Shown here: one piece after another, positions 1 through 12,233 of the stretch | Position numbering within the stretch: position 1 is the first letter of the stretch | How the letters are laid out: the number at the start of each line of letters is the position of its first letter | DNA from: Engraulis encrasicolus | Lineage: Eukaryota; Chordata; Actinopteri; Clupeiformes; Engraulidae | DNA: 64,000 nucleotides | NCBI RefSeq assembly: GCF_034702125.1 | Contig: NC_085869.1 | Span: forward strand, 55,105,214 to 55,169,213 | Direction: 5' to 3' | Program-made: the position numbers and the translations under genes | The notes under the pieces: generated by a model | The model's database searches: none | What the model saw: the letters and a program-made list of their open reading frames with translations, nothing else | Told to the model about the DNA's origin: nothing

Positions 1-24
1 GGTGGCTTTTCACCCCTCAGGGGC

Positions 25-268
<244 letters not shown>

Positions 269-269
<1 letters not shown>

Positions 270-1763
270 TCATCTCTGGACCACACATTTGGGGTGACAC
301 AAGGATAATTAGATTAATACGCTTATAAACTATGTGCGTTGGAAGCATGTAAAACTACTTCAAAACTTTTAACAAAGCTGTTTTGTATCAAGTATTAATT
401 AGCCACCTGTGCGATGCTGGAGGGCTGCTGTGCGTGATTGAGGCAAGCTGGCAGGGGAGTAAAATAAACAGGCAACTCTCAGGGAACACTTCAAAAGACC
501 GCAAGAAAGGGAGTTTCACATACTTGGCATCAAGGTGGCCACCTCTCTAAGTATTAATTTAATTTATTAAATTATTAGTAATGCACAGGGACTCTATCAG
601 CCGTTGCGTTGTTTGGTCTGATGAGGCCCACTGACTGGGGGGAAAATGGTTCATTTGTCTGAAAGCTGTCAGTGCCCCTGGGTCTGACGGTCTGAACCCG
701 GTTTGCTTTTTGGAGGCTTTGCACGCAACACAGGTCTGAGGACCTTGTTTGTTTGTTTGTTTAGGCAATTTATTATTTATTTATTGCTTGTAGTTAAATC
801 GCAGGCACCCGCAGTTTGCAGAGACTGATAGATGTCTGGAATCCGGTTTACAGAGTGTATTTTATATTTGCTGCTGTTGTGGTGAAAGCATACTGTCGAA
901 AGACAGTGTGTGAGCAAGGAAAACATGATTTTTGTAGAATAGTTGTTTATATTTGCTTTGGTGCCAATACAATTTCCCCATCGACGATGACCCGCAATGT
1001 TGTTTAAAATACTTAATTTACTTTTGTTTGTGCTCCGTGGTGAGCGGTCCTAGTAAAACACAACAGAGACTCCTCGCATACCTCTGTTTTCGTCTGGCCA
1101 TGTAATCCATTAAACAGATTAGAGCGTGCCGTGCACATATATATGTGACCCACATGCTCATTAAACATTTTAATGGAGGTCTGGGGTATCAAAACAAGAG
1201 CACAATTACAGGAACAGACAGTATATTACGACGAGAGATGGTTACATTGTTTTGGTACTCCTCAACCATGATTCATATTTCCCATTGTATTCCAGCACTG
1301 CAAATGCAAAATGGGCCTTACTGCTAAACAAATATGGGGGTCACAATGACCACTTCTCTCCTTTAACCTCGTCAGAAGAAGCCACATGCATAAAACACAG
1401 CGTGGTCATTTCCCCACTGAAAAATTAACCTCTTCAATGCATGGGGTCAATCGCTGCCCTGGACACTACCATTTCCCACTCTCACACTCACACAGTAGCC
1501 TAGTTGCTGCTTTTAAGGGCATCTTGAAGAACACTTAGTGTCTGTCACAGGCCTCGGTGTTCCTCACACATTAAGTACCCTTGTCTAATGAATACACAGG
1601 AGGTCTTCATTGCTTCGAGGCTTGACCTTTCCCCCCCGGCCCCAGGACGTCCCTTTTAGAACTGCCTGACCTCGCACACTTACCCTCTCCATCACCTACA
1701 AGGCCCTGACACCATCTCCTTCTGCCCAAGAAGCACTTACCCCACTCCAAAATGGCCCCATCC
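269..1763. other. intergenic, no recognisable feature
   Basis: AT-rich intergenic sequence. I see no exon with plausible splice sites and no clear terminal repeats. Short open frames here have no recognisable motif. Confidence 0.6.
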
Positions 1764-2750
1764 ACTAGTTCTCAAACTTTTTCAGCTTGGACCCCCCCAT
1801 TTTGGAAAGTATTTTCGCAACCGCCTATCCCTATATTCAAAACTCCAAACATTTTTTCCCCCTTTTTGTGACTAAATTTTGATTTGAACAGGTAAAGTAA
1901 ATTAGTGTATTATTAGTGGTGTCAACAATGATTCAGCGATCCAATCCAATGCGGGGCATGGACGATCCGATTCAATGCGGCAAGTTCCAGAATCGATGCG
2001 GCAATTTTTTTAAGTTTCAATTACTTCCGTGGATATTTCGGGAGCAAATGAATGTTAAATTAAATACAAATGCTTCAAATCCATATTGATCCATACTGAT
2101 ACAGAAAACAGCCAATAAATTGTTGTTCAGTATCTGACTACTTGTATTGCCTCACCATGACTGATGAAACATTTGCTTTGCTTTCAGTAGAAATGTAATG
2201 CATTGCAATGCATTGTAGAATTGAATCGGATCGGATCGAATTGCATAGAATAGAATAGAATAGAATAGAATTGCTACCTCCCGAATCGTGATCGAATCGA
2301 ATCGTGAGGGCAGTGCCCAGGGGCGTCAACTGAACTAATACTATACAGGGGCACAGTAGGGCACCAAAAAATAATGTGTGCTTGCGAAGTGTGTGTGTAA
2401 ACATTTTTTGGCAGTTATTTATTCTATTAAAGCATAACACATAGCAAATATCAAAGCAAAAAGCATACAAATCACAGTAATAATGCCTAAACTATACAAT
2501 CTATACACACTATGTAAACTGTAAAATTACCCATTTTTTTGTGAGACCCATACAGGGGCATAGCAGATCAATACCCAGGCATGTGCCCCTGTAAAATATG
2601 TCTGGCAACGCCCCTGGCAGTGCCAATCCACACCACTATGTATTACTACAGCAACCAACTTCATGGTTGTACTAGCATATGAAAACATTTTTTATGCAAA
2701 CAGTCCCTTCTCACCGCAACCCCTGCAGACCTCCCAGTTTGTGAACCACT
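1764..2750. mobile_element. degraded hAT-type element with nested insertions
   Basis: The left edge (agttctcaaacttttt) and right edge (cagtttgtgaaccact) are imperfect inverted repeats of the type 'tggttctcaaact' seen at hAT transposon ends. The interior holds a GAATC/ATCGA-rich segment (about 1930-2300, with GAATA repeats near 2245) and a clean nested MITE at 2318-2616. No transposase reading frame is visible. Confidence 0.4.
2318..2616. mobile_element. hAT-like MITE with 8-bp target duplication
   Basis: The element starts CAGGGGCGTC and ends AACGCCCCTG. It is flanked on both sides by the identical octamer GCAGTGCC (2310-2317 and 2617-2624). An 8-bp duplication with CAGG...CCTG ends is the hAT signature. 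The element is non-coding. Confidence 0.85.
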
Positions 2751-3485
2751 TATCATAGGTAGCCAACATCTCTGTCACTCGCCTCGCTCATGTCGCGTTT
2801 GGTAGGCCTATATTTGCCCGGTTAGGCTTCTTAGACCTACCTACTGTACATATTTGTTTACCTGTAGGCCTATTATTGTATTTTGGGTGGGATACGGAAT
2901 GGTGTGAGAGGTGACATGAAGGAAATGAGAATGATTAGGCCTATTTGATCATCCCAATATTTAGCTTATCTCCATATTTTCACAGAAGTTGAAAGTTGAA
3001 GTACAGCCGGTGGACTCATATCAATAAAACCTCTCTGGTTGAGGTCTGGGGGCATTTTGGTAGCAGAGCTCTAAATGAGTTTATTAAAGGCCAACTCAGG
3101 ATGATACCAGAGCCGAGAGTTGGCCAGACTGTCTTAATATACGGCTCTGAACACTGACTTCTATACTAGAAGTCAGTGGCTCTGAATGATACCTGCACAT
3201 ACCGCCATCTGCTGGCTGATGTGGCATATTGCAGCCAACACTACTTCTTGTGTGACACATAGGTCAATAATATGAAAATGGGTTACCTTCCACGAGAAAT
3301 GACAATAAGATAAAAATAAATAGAGGTGTTTTTCCTATATTTTTCAGATGCCTTCTCGTGGGTCAAAAAAAGCTTGCTGAACGTGCGCGGTGTAAGGCAT
3401 ACTTTTACTTTGAAATATTGACCAACAAGGAAGTTGCAGACTGTCTTCGTGAGGTCGGGTTGGTGCCATCGAGCTGCATGCAAGC

Positions 3486-4589
3486 ATGTCTTATTCTGCT
3501 AAAATTGGTCCCTCTATTTTGAGCAGTGATCTGTCTCAACTTGGAGATGAGTGCAAACGAATGATGGAATGTGGTGCGGATTACCTTCACCTTGACGTGA
3601 TGGACGGGTGAGCATCCTAGCCTACTAATTTGCAGTTACTGTCATGGGCAGCATGCAGAAGTATTCTCCTGTAAAAATACTGAAACTTGCTAACTAGTTT
3701 AATTAACCCCCAAAGTGTATGATGAATGGGGACATTAGAGACTCATGTGTGGCATTTCTTCTGCGACTTCTGGTGCTAAACAGGCTTAACATAGCAAATA
3801 CTAAATGCATGCATCACGTGCCAGAAGTTAAGCCAGACCAGGCCATAGGTAGCTAGGTTAGCCTGATTCTCTAGACTTCTTTTTTTAAAGGGTTTCTTGG
3901 ATTGAAAGTCTAAAAATTATGACGTTTTTGTCTTTATAGCCACTTCGTGCCAAATATCACGTTCGGTCACCCAATGGTAGAATGTCTCCGAAACGCTGTT
4001 GGTCCTGACCCCTTTTTCGGTGAGTAAACTTTGTTCCATGTGTTGCAACATTGTTGACATTTGATGTGCCAACAAACCTCTCTGACCAGTTGCATCTGTG
4101 CACAGCCTTTGCCAGTTCATAGTTATAAAGATTTTCCACTTCCTCATTCCTTGTCTGACAGAAGGATAACATAAGCAATGATGTTGAGCTTTATGCACTG
4201 CTGACGTGTCTTGTCGTGGCACTCAATGCCTTATCAACACTGTGTGGCTATTATCTTTATCATTATAGGCTGGCTACCAATGCATGTGGTGTCATTTGCT
4301 GGTGCAGTGAGTTATTGCTGATTTCATGTAGGCCATAACTTCCTTGTTTATTGTGACAGACATGCTGTATTATTGTATCAGGGCCAGAGCAATGAGTGAA
4401 GCCTATGGATGCCCAAAAACAAAGGACAACATGCATCCCATAACATGTTTGGGTCTTGTGACACACATGTATGAATTGCCCCAGCAGAACATGCCTAGTG
4501 CTGTTTATTTTCATGCTTATCATTATTGTTTCTTGTGTCAGACTTGCATATGATGGTGTCAGGGTGGAACAGTGGGTGAAGTCTATGGC

Positions 4590-4681
<92 letters not shown>

Positions 4682-7600
4682 TACTATTAAGACCATACCA
4701 TGTTTTTATTTTATTGTGTCAGACATGCATGGTAGTGTCCCGGCTGGAGTAGTGGGGATTTTCTTGTGTCTGACTTGGTGTCGGGCTGGAACAGTGGGTG
4801 AAGCCTATGGCTCTTTCTTTCTTTCCTTCCTTCGTTCTTTCTTTCTGTCACTCTTTCTTTCTATCTTTCACTCTTTCTTTCTTTCATTCTTTCTTTCACT
4901 ATAAAAGGCCATACCATGTTTCTTTCTTTTATTTCCTGTGTCAGACATGCATATGATGGTGTCGCGGCCAGAGCAGTGGGTGAAGCCTATGGCGGCGGCT
5001 GGAGCCAGCCAGTACACCTTCCACCTGGAGGCCACCACCAACCCCGGCAACCTCATCAAGGAGATCAGGGAGAGCAACATGAAGGTCAGACTCATTCCCT
5101 TCCTACCACGCATCCTACACATTTAGAAGTTAGAGTGAGCACATCCACAAAAAAGCAGTAATCCAGGTGTCAGACAATTGTAGTACAAGTATATGGTGTG
5201 AAATAGTGGTGGTCAGCGCCCTGGCTATAGGCTCTAGGAATGTTTGAAATGACAACATTTCGATAGCCTGGGCGAAAGCGGACTGTTGACTCAGTCAACC
5301 ATTCTGGCGAGGAATCCGTCTCCATGGAGGGTGGGACATGGTCTGATATAGTGTCGCAAAAGCATACAAATAACAAAACAAAAGTGTGAATAGCGTTACC
5401 TTAACCAATCAGTAACGGACTCCGCTGGTGAGTTCTGCTTCACCACTCTCAACTGTTGGGTTTCGCCAGACTAGGTGCAGAGCCAAAATCTTTGGGTGGA
5501 GCACATAGGATGGCATCGCCAGGCTAGCATTTCGATCCACCAGTGTGATCTTCCTCTTTGCCTTAAGAAGATCCCACTAGCAGATCAAAATGTTGCCATT
5601 TGTTAAATAATAAAATATTTTTTGGAGGTTCTTGTACCCAGTGTCTGCACTGCAGACCACTTTCTCACACATTACCTACTACTCAAGGTCAGCCTCTTGG
5701 GTTTTCTACTATTCAAGCCCTTCAAGTGTTGCTGTTAGTGCATCTGATGGCCTGACCATCAGTGATGGGGGAAACCTGAATCCAGTACTTATAGTCCAGT
5801 GCCACATTTTCCAAATGACCTGGTTTCACCCGTCCAATTCAACCAGATGATTGCCTAATTGTGACAACTCTGACAGGTTGTATCTATTTACAGCCTTTAC
5901 CTGTTCATGGGATCCGAGTTCTTCCACTTCCCTCATTCCTTGTCCAACAGCAATACATTTTTTAATCCTTCTGTTAAAGAGCTTTTTGCAACAGCAGACA
6001 CGTGTATTGTCACAATCAAATTTGTGGGTTGATGGCCCACAGCATGCTCCTCACCTCATGCTCCTCACCTCATGCTCCTCCACTGCAAACAGCTGTCATC
6101 TGTTGTCCTGAGTTGCCTCCGTGTCTCTAATGGATTTGCGTCAAAACGGGTGAAAAAGTATGCTAATTTGGTATATGTGGCATTATAACTAATGAATCCA
6201 GGTTGCCCATGACTGGTGACCATCACACACAATGTTTTCCATTGTGGTGGCTTTGGACATGTCCAATAAGTACCTGTAAATAAATGTATTACGGTCATTA
6301 TGTCTAACTGTTTAAATCACATTTGAGATTTTCTTTTATGTCAGACATGTAAAAGTTGTATCTTTTACCTGACATGTTTTGACGCTATAACTTCCGTCTT
6401 CATCAGAGGCTCGGATGAAGACTGAAGTAAAAGAAAATCTCTAGTGTGATTTACCTGTAAATAAATCTATCTTGGTGTTGATTTGTCTCAGGTGGGCCTG
6501 GCCATCAAGCCTGGGACCACGGTGGAGGAGCTGGCCCCCTGGGCAGCCCTGATCGACATGGCCCTGGTCATGACTGTGGAGCCTGGCTTTGGAGGACAGA
6601 AGTTCATGGAGGACATGATGCCCAAGGTATTTAGAAGAGCAGAAATATGCACATCCCACCTAGCCTGACGGGCCAGACCATTCATTCTGAATTACTTCGT
6701 AATCCACGAATGGGCTTATTACGCTTCTCTGGGAAGGATTTTCAGTCCGTTTTTTCAGACAACCGGTGTTACCGGCCAATAACATGCATCATGAATGCCA
6801 ACTGTCAGCGATTTAATCAGAGCTCATTTCAAACAAATGCTGAGCTGAGCTCCTGCTCAAGTGCTCCAGGGCACCGACGAGGACCCAGACCTAAGATGAA
6901 TTACAAAGTAATTAATGTGGTCTGGTAAAACCAGGCTACATCCCACCTCCCTGAGGCCAGGTGCAGGACAAAGGCGTATCAGATGGTACATTCCAATATG
7001 CAGACTTCCGTCCTTCCTTGGTCACTTGCCTGCTTGTGACCTCATCGTGATGTCACTGACGGCAGAAAATGTATTCAATATCTTGCAAAAGCACAATTAT
7101 AATTTAATTTCCTCATTTGCAATTGGGATGGTGAATGAAGAACAGTCCCCCAAAAATTGTGGTGGCTTGGCTGACAGCGGGGAAAATTGTTTTCTCCACG
7201 GAGGGGGATATCAGCAATATGCGAGGCCACAAGCACAAGTGGAGGACGGAAGTCTGTATATTGGAATGCATTGGAAGTCATCACAGTGCAACTCAGACTG
7301 AAGGTTTACTTCTGGAAGTAGAAGTAGAAGTAGAAGTATGTGCCATCTAGGGTTGCCACCTCCCTCTGTCTGGACATTTAATACCCAACTGACTTTTTTG
7401 CTTGTACACAATTGTATCCTTCATTCAGTGTCCAGGAAAATACATATTTGTTTAGCGCAAACCATTAAAAACTGGGACAATCAAGAAAAAAACGGGACAG
7501 TTGGCAACATTAGTGTCATCCCCCAAAAACGAAACCAGTGTCTTGACGAACTGACTTACTGACGTGGTGTGTAGAGCCACTGCATGAAACCAACAGACAC

Positions 7601-8657
7601 AAATCTTGCCCCAGGCTGTGCAGATATTTGGTGACTTCGACTATGAGTACACTTTGACCATCTCTTGAGGTAATGTAGAAACATTTGAGCTCCGTTCTGT
7701 TGGCTAGTTTGACATGGATATGGACTGACAAATAACAGAGACATTGACCCTAAAAACAAAACCCTGTTTTGTTGTGATGGTAATTCACAAATGGAAAGGT
7801 CAGAAATGGCCTGTTGACCAGCCTCTTGCACTTCCATTTAATTTTGTACTGAGGAGGCGTTGTCCCATTACTACTTCTTCCACTTGTTTTACACTCTCCA
7901 CCACTGTGGGCACACCTCAAAGTCTGGCGTTACGTCCACTGTCATGCATTTCACTGGTAGTTTCTAAACCTAACCAATCGACTCAGCCCAACGACACCAC
8001 CAAGAGAGCATTTGTAAGGGATGACGCTGTGTGCATATTTATTTATTAATTCTAGCACGCCATAGTGTGATGGGTTACAGACAGCCCTTTTGATCTTTTA
8101 AGTCGAGATTAATCTATACATTATGAAATGTTGAAAAGCTGCACCTGCAAGCAAAGACCTTTTAAGATGCGTGGGCTAAATCTGTTAGCCTCCTATACCT
8201 TCAGTCAAAGACTATTCAACAATTTAAATATATTGTAGAAGGAGAAATATTTCTGTTATTGATCTTTTTCATAGTTTTTTGGGACATGTTTTTTTTAATT
8301 TGTAGATCTCACCTATTTATGTATTCATTCTTTTACTGGAGTGGTATTACTGATTATTTTTGTGTGGAATGCGGTGTCTGTCTTAAATGTGTAATGTCTT
8401 TAAATGTGTAATGTATAACTGTATTTGCCTTTAACAATGGTGAAATTGAAGACACGTTTCCACACCTGTAGACAATAAAGACTCAAATCACATCATGTAT
8501 CATTTTAACAGTTTGACTCTTTGTTCTGTGTTTAGGTTAGTTGGCTCCGCAGTCAGTTTCCTTCTCTGGACATTGAAGTCGATGGGGGAGTAGGACCAGG
8601 AAGCATACACAAATGTGCTGACGTGAGTTCAACACACGCGCACACACATGCGCACGC

Positions 8658-8729
<72 letters not shown>

Positions 8730-9580
8730 CCCACAACCGCCACCCGCTGGTCAAATAAAAGATGCCACACACACACACTCAAACTCACACACACACAAAT
8801 TTGGAAACTTCCAATTTGTTAATCAAATGAATCAATGCACTGTTAAACTTTCAACTCAAAAATGAATTTCATTGTACACTATTGAAATCATTTAGTTTGT
8901 TTCCACGTGTATAACCCCTACATTATTTTGTTTACATCTGATTGCCCCTCCTTGCGATTGTGAACTTCATTTCAGTTTGCTCTTTTGTACACATCCTGTT
9001 CGCCCACTTCTACGAAACCCCTCCTCCAGCGTAGTTTTGGTTTGCCCCATTCGGCATGTTTGTTTATTTTTTTGTCTGCCCATCCTTCTTCCAAACACAA
9101 ACTTAGTTTCATGTTGCTCTTTGGGGCACATTTTAGTTTGTTTCGTTTGTTGTTCACACCTCTGCAGCCCTTTCTTTAAAATGCAAACTTAGTTTCTGTT
9201 TGCCCCCTTTGGATGCATTCAGTCTGTTCACGCATCTTTAACACATCCTTGTTAGTTACTGCACACATGCCATGTGTTGTCATGCAGCTACATTTGTAAT
9301 TTCAAAATAGATTGAAAAGACATGTAGAATATTGTGTATATTGTACATTTTATTGTATATTACATTTTGATGCTACATTTGCTGTGTATGGGTCATTGAC
9401 GTTTTTAGAAGTGGACGTCTTGGTGGCACAACCACAGTTAATGCCATTGTTGTTTTGTACGGTAGTAGGTACACTGTTGTTGTGTTTCTTAGTAGGTACA
9501 TGAATTAATTGTGTAACATGTTTTGTACTTGGAATTTGTAATATATATAATATGTAATTTGAACACTCTCATAACCCCTG

Positions 9581-9632
<52 letters not shown>

Positions 9633-9824
9633 CTCTCTGTGTCTGTCCTTCCCTCTCTCGTCTCTGTCTGTCTGTCTGTCTGTCTGTCTGTGTGTGTGCA
9701 GGCAGGGGCCAACATGATCGTGTCGGGTAGTGCTGTCGTCAGTAGCGAAGACCCACGCTCCGTCATTGCCCTGCTCAAGAACGTCGTCATGGAGGCCATC
9801 CAGAAACGCTCTCTCGACCGCTGA
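3486..9824 (+). CDS. rpe: ribulose-5-phosphate 3-epimerase, complete, 6 exons
   Basis: Exons: 3486-3607, 3940-4019, 4945-5084, 6492-6626, 8536-8622, 9702-9824 (stop TGA). All junctions are GT-AG, the phases join without a break, and the product is 228 aa, the same length as human RPE. The enzyme interconverts D-ribulose 5-phosphate and D-xylulose 5-phosphate in the cytosolic pentose phosphate pathway as a TIM-barrel metalloenzyme. Metal-binding and catalytic residues sit where the family has them: His35 and Asp37 in LHLDVMDG, His70 in DMHMMV, and Asp175 in DIEVDGGVG. The phosphate-binding end reads [10 protein letters not shown] and the C-terminus is KRSLDR. Introns hold (CTTT)n, (AC)n and (CT)n tracts and MITEs. 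The segment upstream of exon 3 contains decayed copies of that exon's start. I saw no AATAAA in the 1.1 kb after the stop. An AATAAA-like site at about 8473 is inside intron 5. Confidence 0.97.
4351..4812 (+). pseudogene. tandem decayed copies of the 5' edge of rpe exon 3
   Basis: The true exon 3 begins at 4945 after ...CCTGTGTCAG with codons for [17 protein letters not shown]. Similar blocks, including the acceptor-like 'tgtgtcagac' and the 'cagtgggtgaagcctatgg' part, occur at about 4351-4414, 4531-4592, 4701-4757 and 4761-4812, with a weaker trace at 4436-4490. Each is degenerate and would break the reading frame or drift away from it. They are separated by (CTTT)n tracts. I infer local tandem duplication of the exon edge and flanking intron. 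Confidence 0.75.
4591..4905. repeat. (CTTT)n microsatellites
   Basis: A pure CTTT tract covers 4591-4681 and an interrupted one covers 4811-4905. They flank the decayed exon copies in rpe intron 2. Confidence 0.95.
6313..6453. mobile_element. short palindromic MITE in rpe intron 3
   Basis: Arms taaatcacatttgagattt... (6313-6338) and the imperfect reverse complement (6428-6453) enclose about 90 bp. The element lies 38 bp before exon 4 and has no coding content. Confidence 0.6.
6660..6937. mobile_element. MITE in rpe intron 4
   Basis: Imperfect terminal inverted repeats: TAGCCTGACGGGCCAGACC at the left and the mirrored GGTCTGGTAAAACCAGGCTA at the right. It starts 34 bp after the exon 4 donor. 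Confidence 0.55.
6987..7270. mobile_element. palindromic MITE in rpe intron 4
   Basis: Left arm 6987-7043 (acattccaatatgcagactt..., then cttgcctgcttgtgacctc) is mirrored by 7223-7270 (gaggccacaagcacaag..., agtctgtatattggaatg). It has no coding content. Confidence 0.65.
8637..8728. repeat. (AC)n microsatellite in rpe intron 5
   Basis: ACGC and AC repeats begin 14 bp after the exon 5 donor. Confidence 0.97.
9587..9694. repeat. (CT)n and (TGTC)n tract before rpe exon 6
   Basis: A CT tract (9587-9630) and a TGTC tract (about 9664-9692) run directly into the exon 6 acceptor at 9701. The pyrimidine-rich tract of this acceptor is therefore a microsatellite. Confidence 0.95.
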
Positions 9825-10939
9825 CCTGCCTGGCGCAGACACCAGAGGAGGCATGGAGGACACCCCCAAATCCACCCCTCCAGAGCACCCCAGGTTCATC
9901 CCCACCACGCATATACAGCCACCGACGCCACCTCGGAAAGCACCTGTGACTCTGCATTAATCCTATGATAGCTGCTGTTCAGTTGTTTTTTTTTTTTGCC
10001 TGTTCATGTTTTTTGTGGCTGTCGTGGTGGATTGGTGGGCCACTCAGAACCCTTCTGGTGTTGAAGAAGCTCTGCTCAACCTGGACTTGTGTTGTGGGGT
10101 TGGGCCTGGGGTGGGGTGGGGTGGGGTTACTGTCTGAACCTGAGGCACCTTGCTCTACAATTCATGGAAACCCACCATCATCACTTCTGATTTTGTAGAC
10201 GCTTGCAGAAATGGACTCGCAAGTGTGTCTCACTTCTGCCGGGAAGATGGCCTCTGTCTAATCTCTCTGCTCACCGACAGAAGCGTTCACTTCCTCCGTG
10301 ACGTGCCTCTGTGGTAGACGAGCAAAACTCAACTCTCTCTTTCTCTCTCAATGTTCTCTCTAGCACTTGATCTGTTTCTCTCTCGTCTGCATTCCCTGAT
10401 TATTAACACCAACAACTGTATATTAGAATGGACAACAAGGTTCCATTCTATCAAGAAAAAAAACAGATTTAAGGCATTTTCATTTCGATATTTGCAACCA
10501 GAACACCAAATGTCCTGATTGGAATCAGAATCAGAAATCAGAAATTCCCCTCTCAAAATTATGGCATTTGATTCGGTATCGAGTGTAGGCATTTCTGATT
10601 GGTAATTCAAAGAATATCTGGTGTTCTGCAAATCGGGAATTTAAATGGTGTGAAAATCAAATGACGTCCTTTCCTGTTCCTCCAACTTTTGATGCAAGGC
10701 TCAACATCACTGATTTTTATTCAATATTTAATTTTCAATATTTAATTCAATCAGAAACACTTTCTCAGTTGCAATCGAGATGCCTAATGGGGGAAAGCCC
10801 CATGAAAGTCGCTCTGTGCCACAGGGACAGCAGAGTTAGAGTACAGGAGGACCAGGAGAGGACGAGAGAAAGTAGTTTGACTTGCTCCTGAGGCTTGAAG
10901 TCCAAACTATGCTGTGTCCGTAGACTGTACATTCATATA
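9825..10939. other. rpe 3' flank, hairpin repeat inside
   Basis: Presumed rpe 3' untranslated and downstream sequence. It holds a G-rich run (10100-10130) and an imperfect hairpin with arms ccagaacaccaaatg (about 10497) and atctggtgttctgcaaat (about 10614). No further gene was recognised. Confidence 0.45.
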
Positions 10940-12233
10940 CAGTATATCACGAAAGTGAATACACCCCTCACAGTTTTGCAGATTTTTGAGTATATCTTTT
11001 CATAGGAAAGCATTACAGAAATGTAACTTTGACACAATGATTAGTGACCTTTTACCAACATATTTAACCGCTTAAATTTCTTGTTCACTCAGAAAAAAAC
11101 AAAATACAGCCATTAATGTTTGAACATGTACTCACAAAAGTGAGTACACCCCAGATTAAAATCTGGTAGAGAAGGGGCTATGTTGGCTCGAATCGTCTCG
11201 AAATGAAACAAAATGAAAAGGGATGACAAGGGAGGTCATCAGTGTGCGTTTCAACCTTTCTTTGCATTGAACTTTTAAATTTTGAGTCTGCAACTGGCTT
11301 AAATAGATTGGTGTGAGATTTGAATGCAATCCTATGGAGAATATCATGATCTGCTTCAGTAGTCACAGTGCATGTTGACATGCATGTTTCTTTTAGGTGT
11401 ATTTCAGATTGCCAATGTTGACAGCATTCATGCATCCCCAAACCATGTCAGTCCCACTACCATGCTTGGCTTATGAGAGGATACACCATTTTTGTAAAAC
11501 TCACTTGTTTACCACCACACATGCTTGACACCATCTAAAGCAAATTTGTTTGTCTTGGTCTCAAGAGAGATGAACAGACCAAGGATATGGATCACTGGAA
11601 CCATGTCGTGTGATCTGAAGAGACCAAGATAAACAAATTTGCTTTAGATGGTGTCAAGCATGTGTGGTGGTAAACAAGTGAGTTTTACAAAAATGGTGTA
11701 TCCTCTCATAAGCCAAGCATGGTAGTGGGACTGACATGGTTTGGGGATGCATGAATGCTGTCAACATTGGCAATCTGAAATACACCTAAAAGAAACATGC
11801 ATGTCAACATGCACTGTGACTACTGAAGCAGATCATGATATTCTCTATAGGATTGCATTCAAATCTCACACCAATCTATTTAAGCCAGTTGCAGACTCAA
11901 AATTTAAAAGTTCAATGCAAAGAAAGGTTGAAACGCACACTGATGACCTCCCTTGTCATCCCTTTTCATTTTGTTTCATTTCGAGACGATTCGAGCCAAC
12001 ATAGCCCCTTCTCTACCGGATTTTAATCTGGGGGTGTACTCACTTTTGTGAGTACATGTTCAAACATTAATGGCTGTATTTTGTTTTTTTCTGAGTGAAC
12101 AAGAAATTTAAGTGGTTAAATATGTTGTTAAAAGGTCACTAATCATTGTGTCAAAGTTACATTTCAAAGATTCAAAGATATACTCAAAAATCTGCAAAAC
12201 TGTGAGGGGTGTATTCACTTTCGTGATATACTG
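10940..12233. mobile_element. fold-back Tc1/mariner element, 1.3 kb palindrome
   Basis: Flanked by TA on both sides (10938-10939 and 12234-12235). It starts CAGTATATCACGAAAGTGAA and ends with the exact mirror. The two arms are near-identical inverted copies that meet around a spacer at about 11563-11618. Each arm carries a Tc1 transposase remnant: in the right arm, a stretch reading like the family's (S)DETKINKF block (here SEETKINKF-like), then FALDGVKHVWW followed by a stop, and a MVWG-like patch after the 'catggtagtggga' sequence. Stops break the frame in both arms, so the element is non-autonomous. It is related to 51589-52304. Confidence 0.85.

Noticed and set aside
8472..8478. AATAAA as the rpe poly(A) signal
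   Set aside because: It lies in intron 5, upstream of two coding exons that are needed for the conserved C-terminus.
11178..12026. Mirror open frames of 87 and 63 codons
   Set aside because: Out-of-frame fragments of the Tc1 fold-back arms, not host genes.
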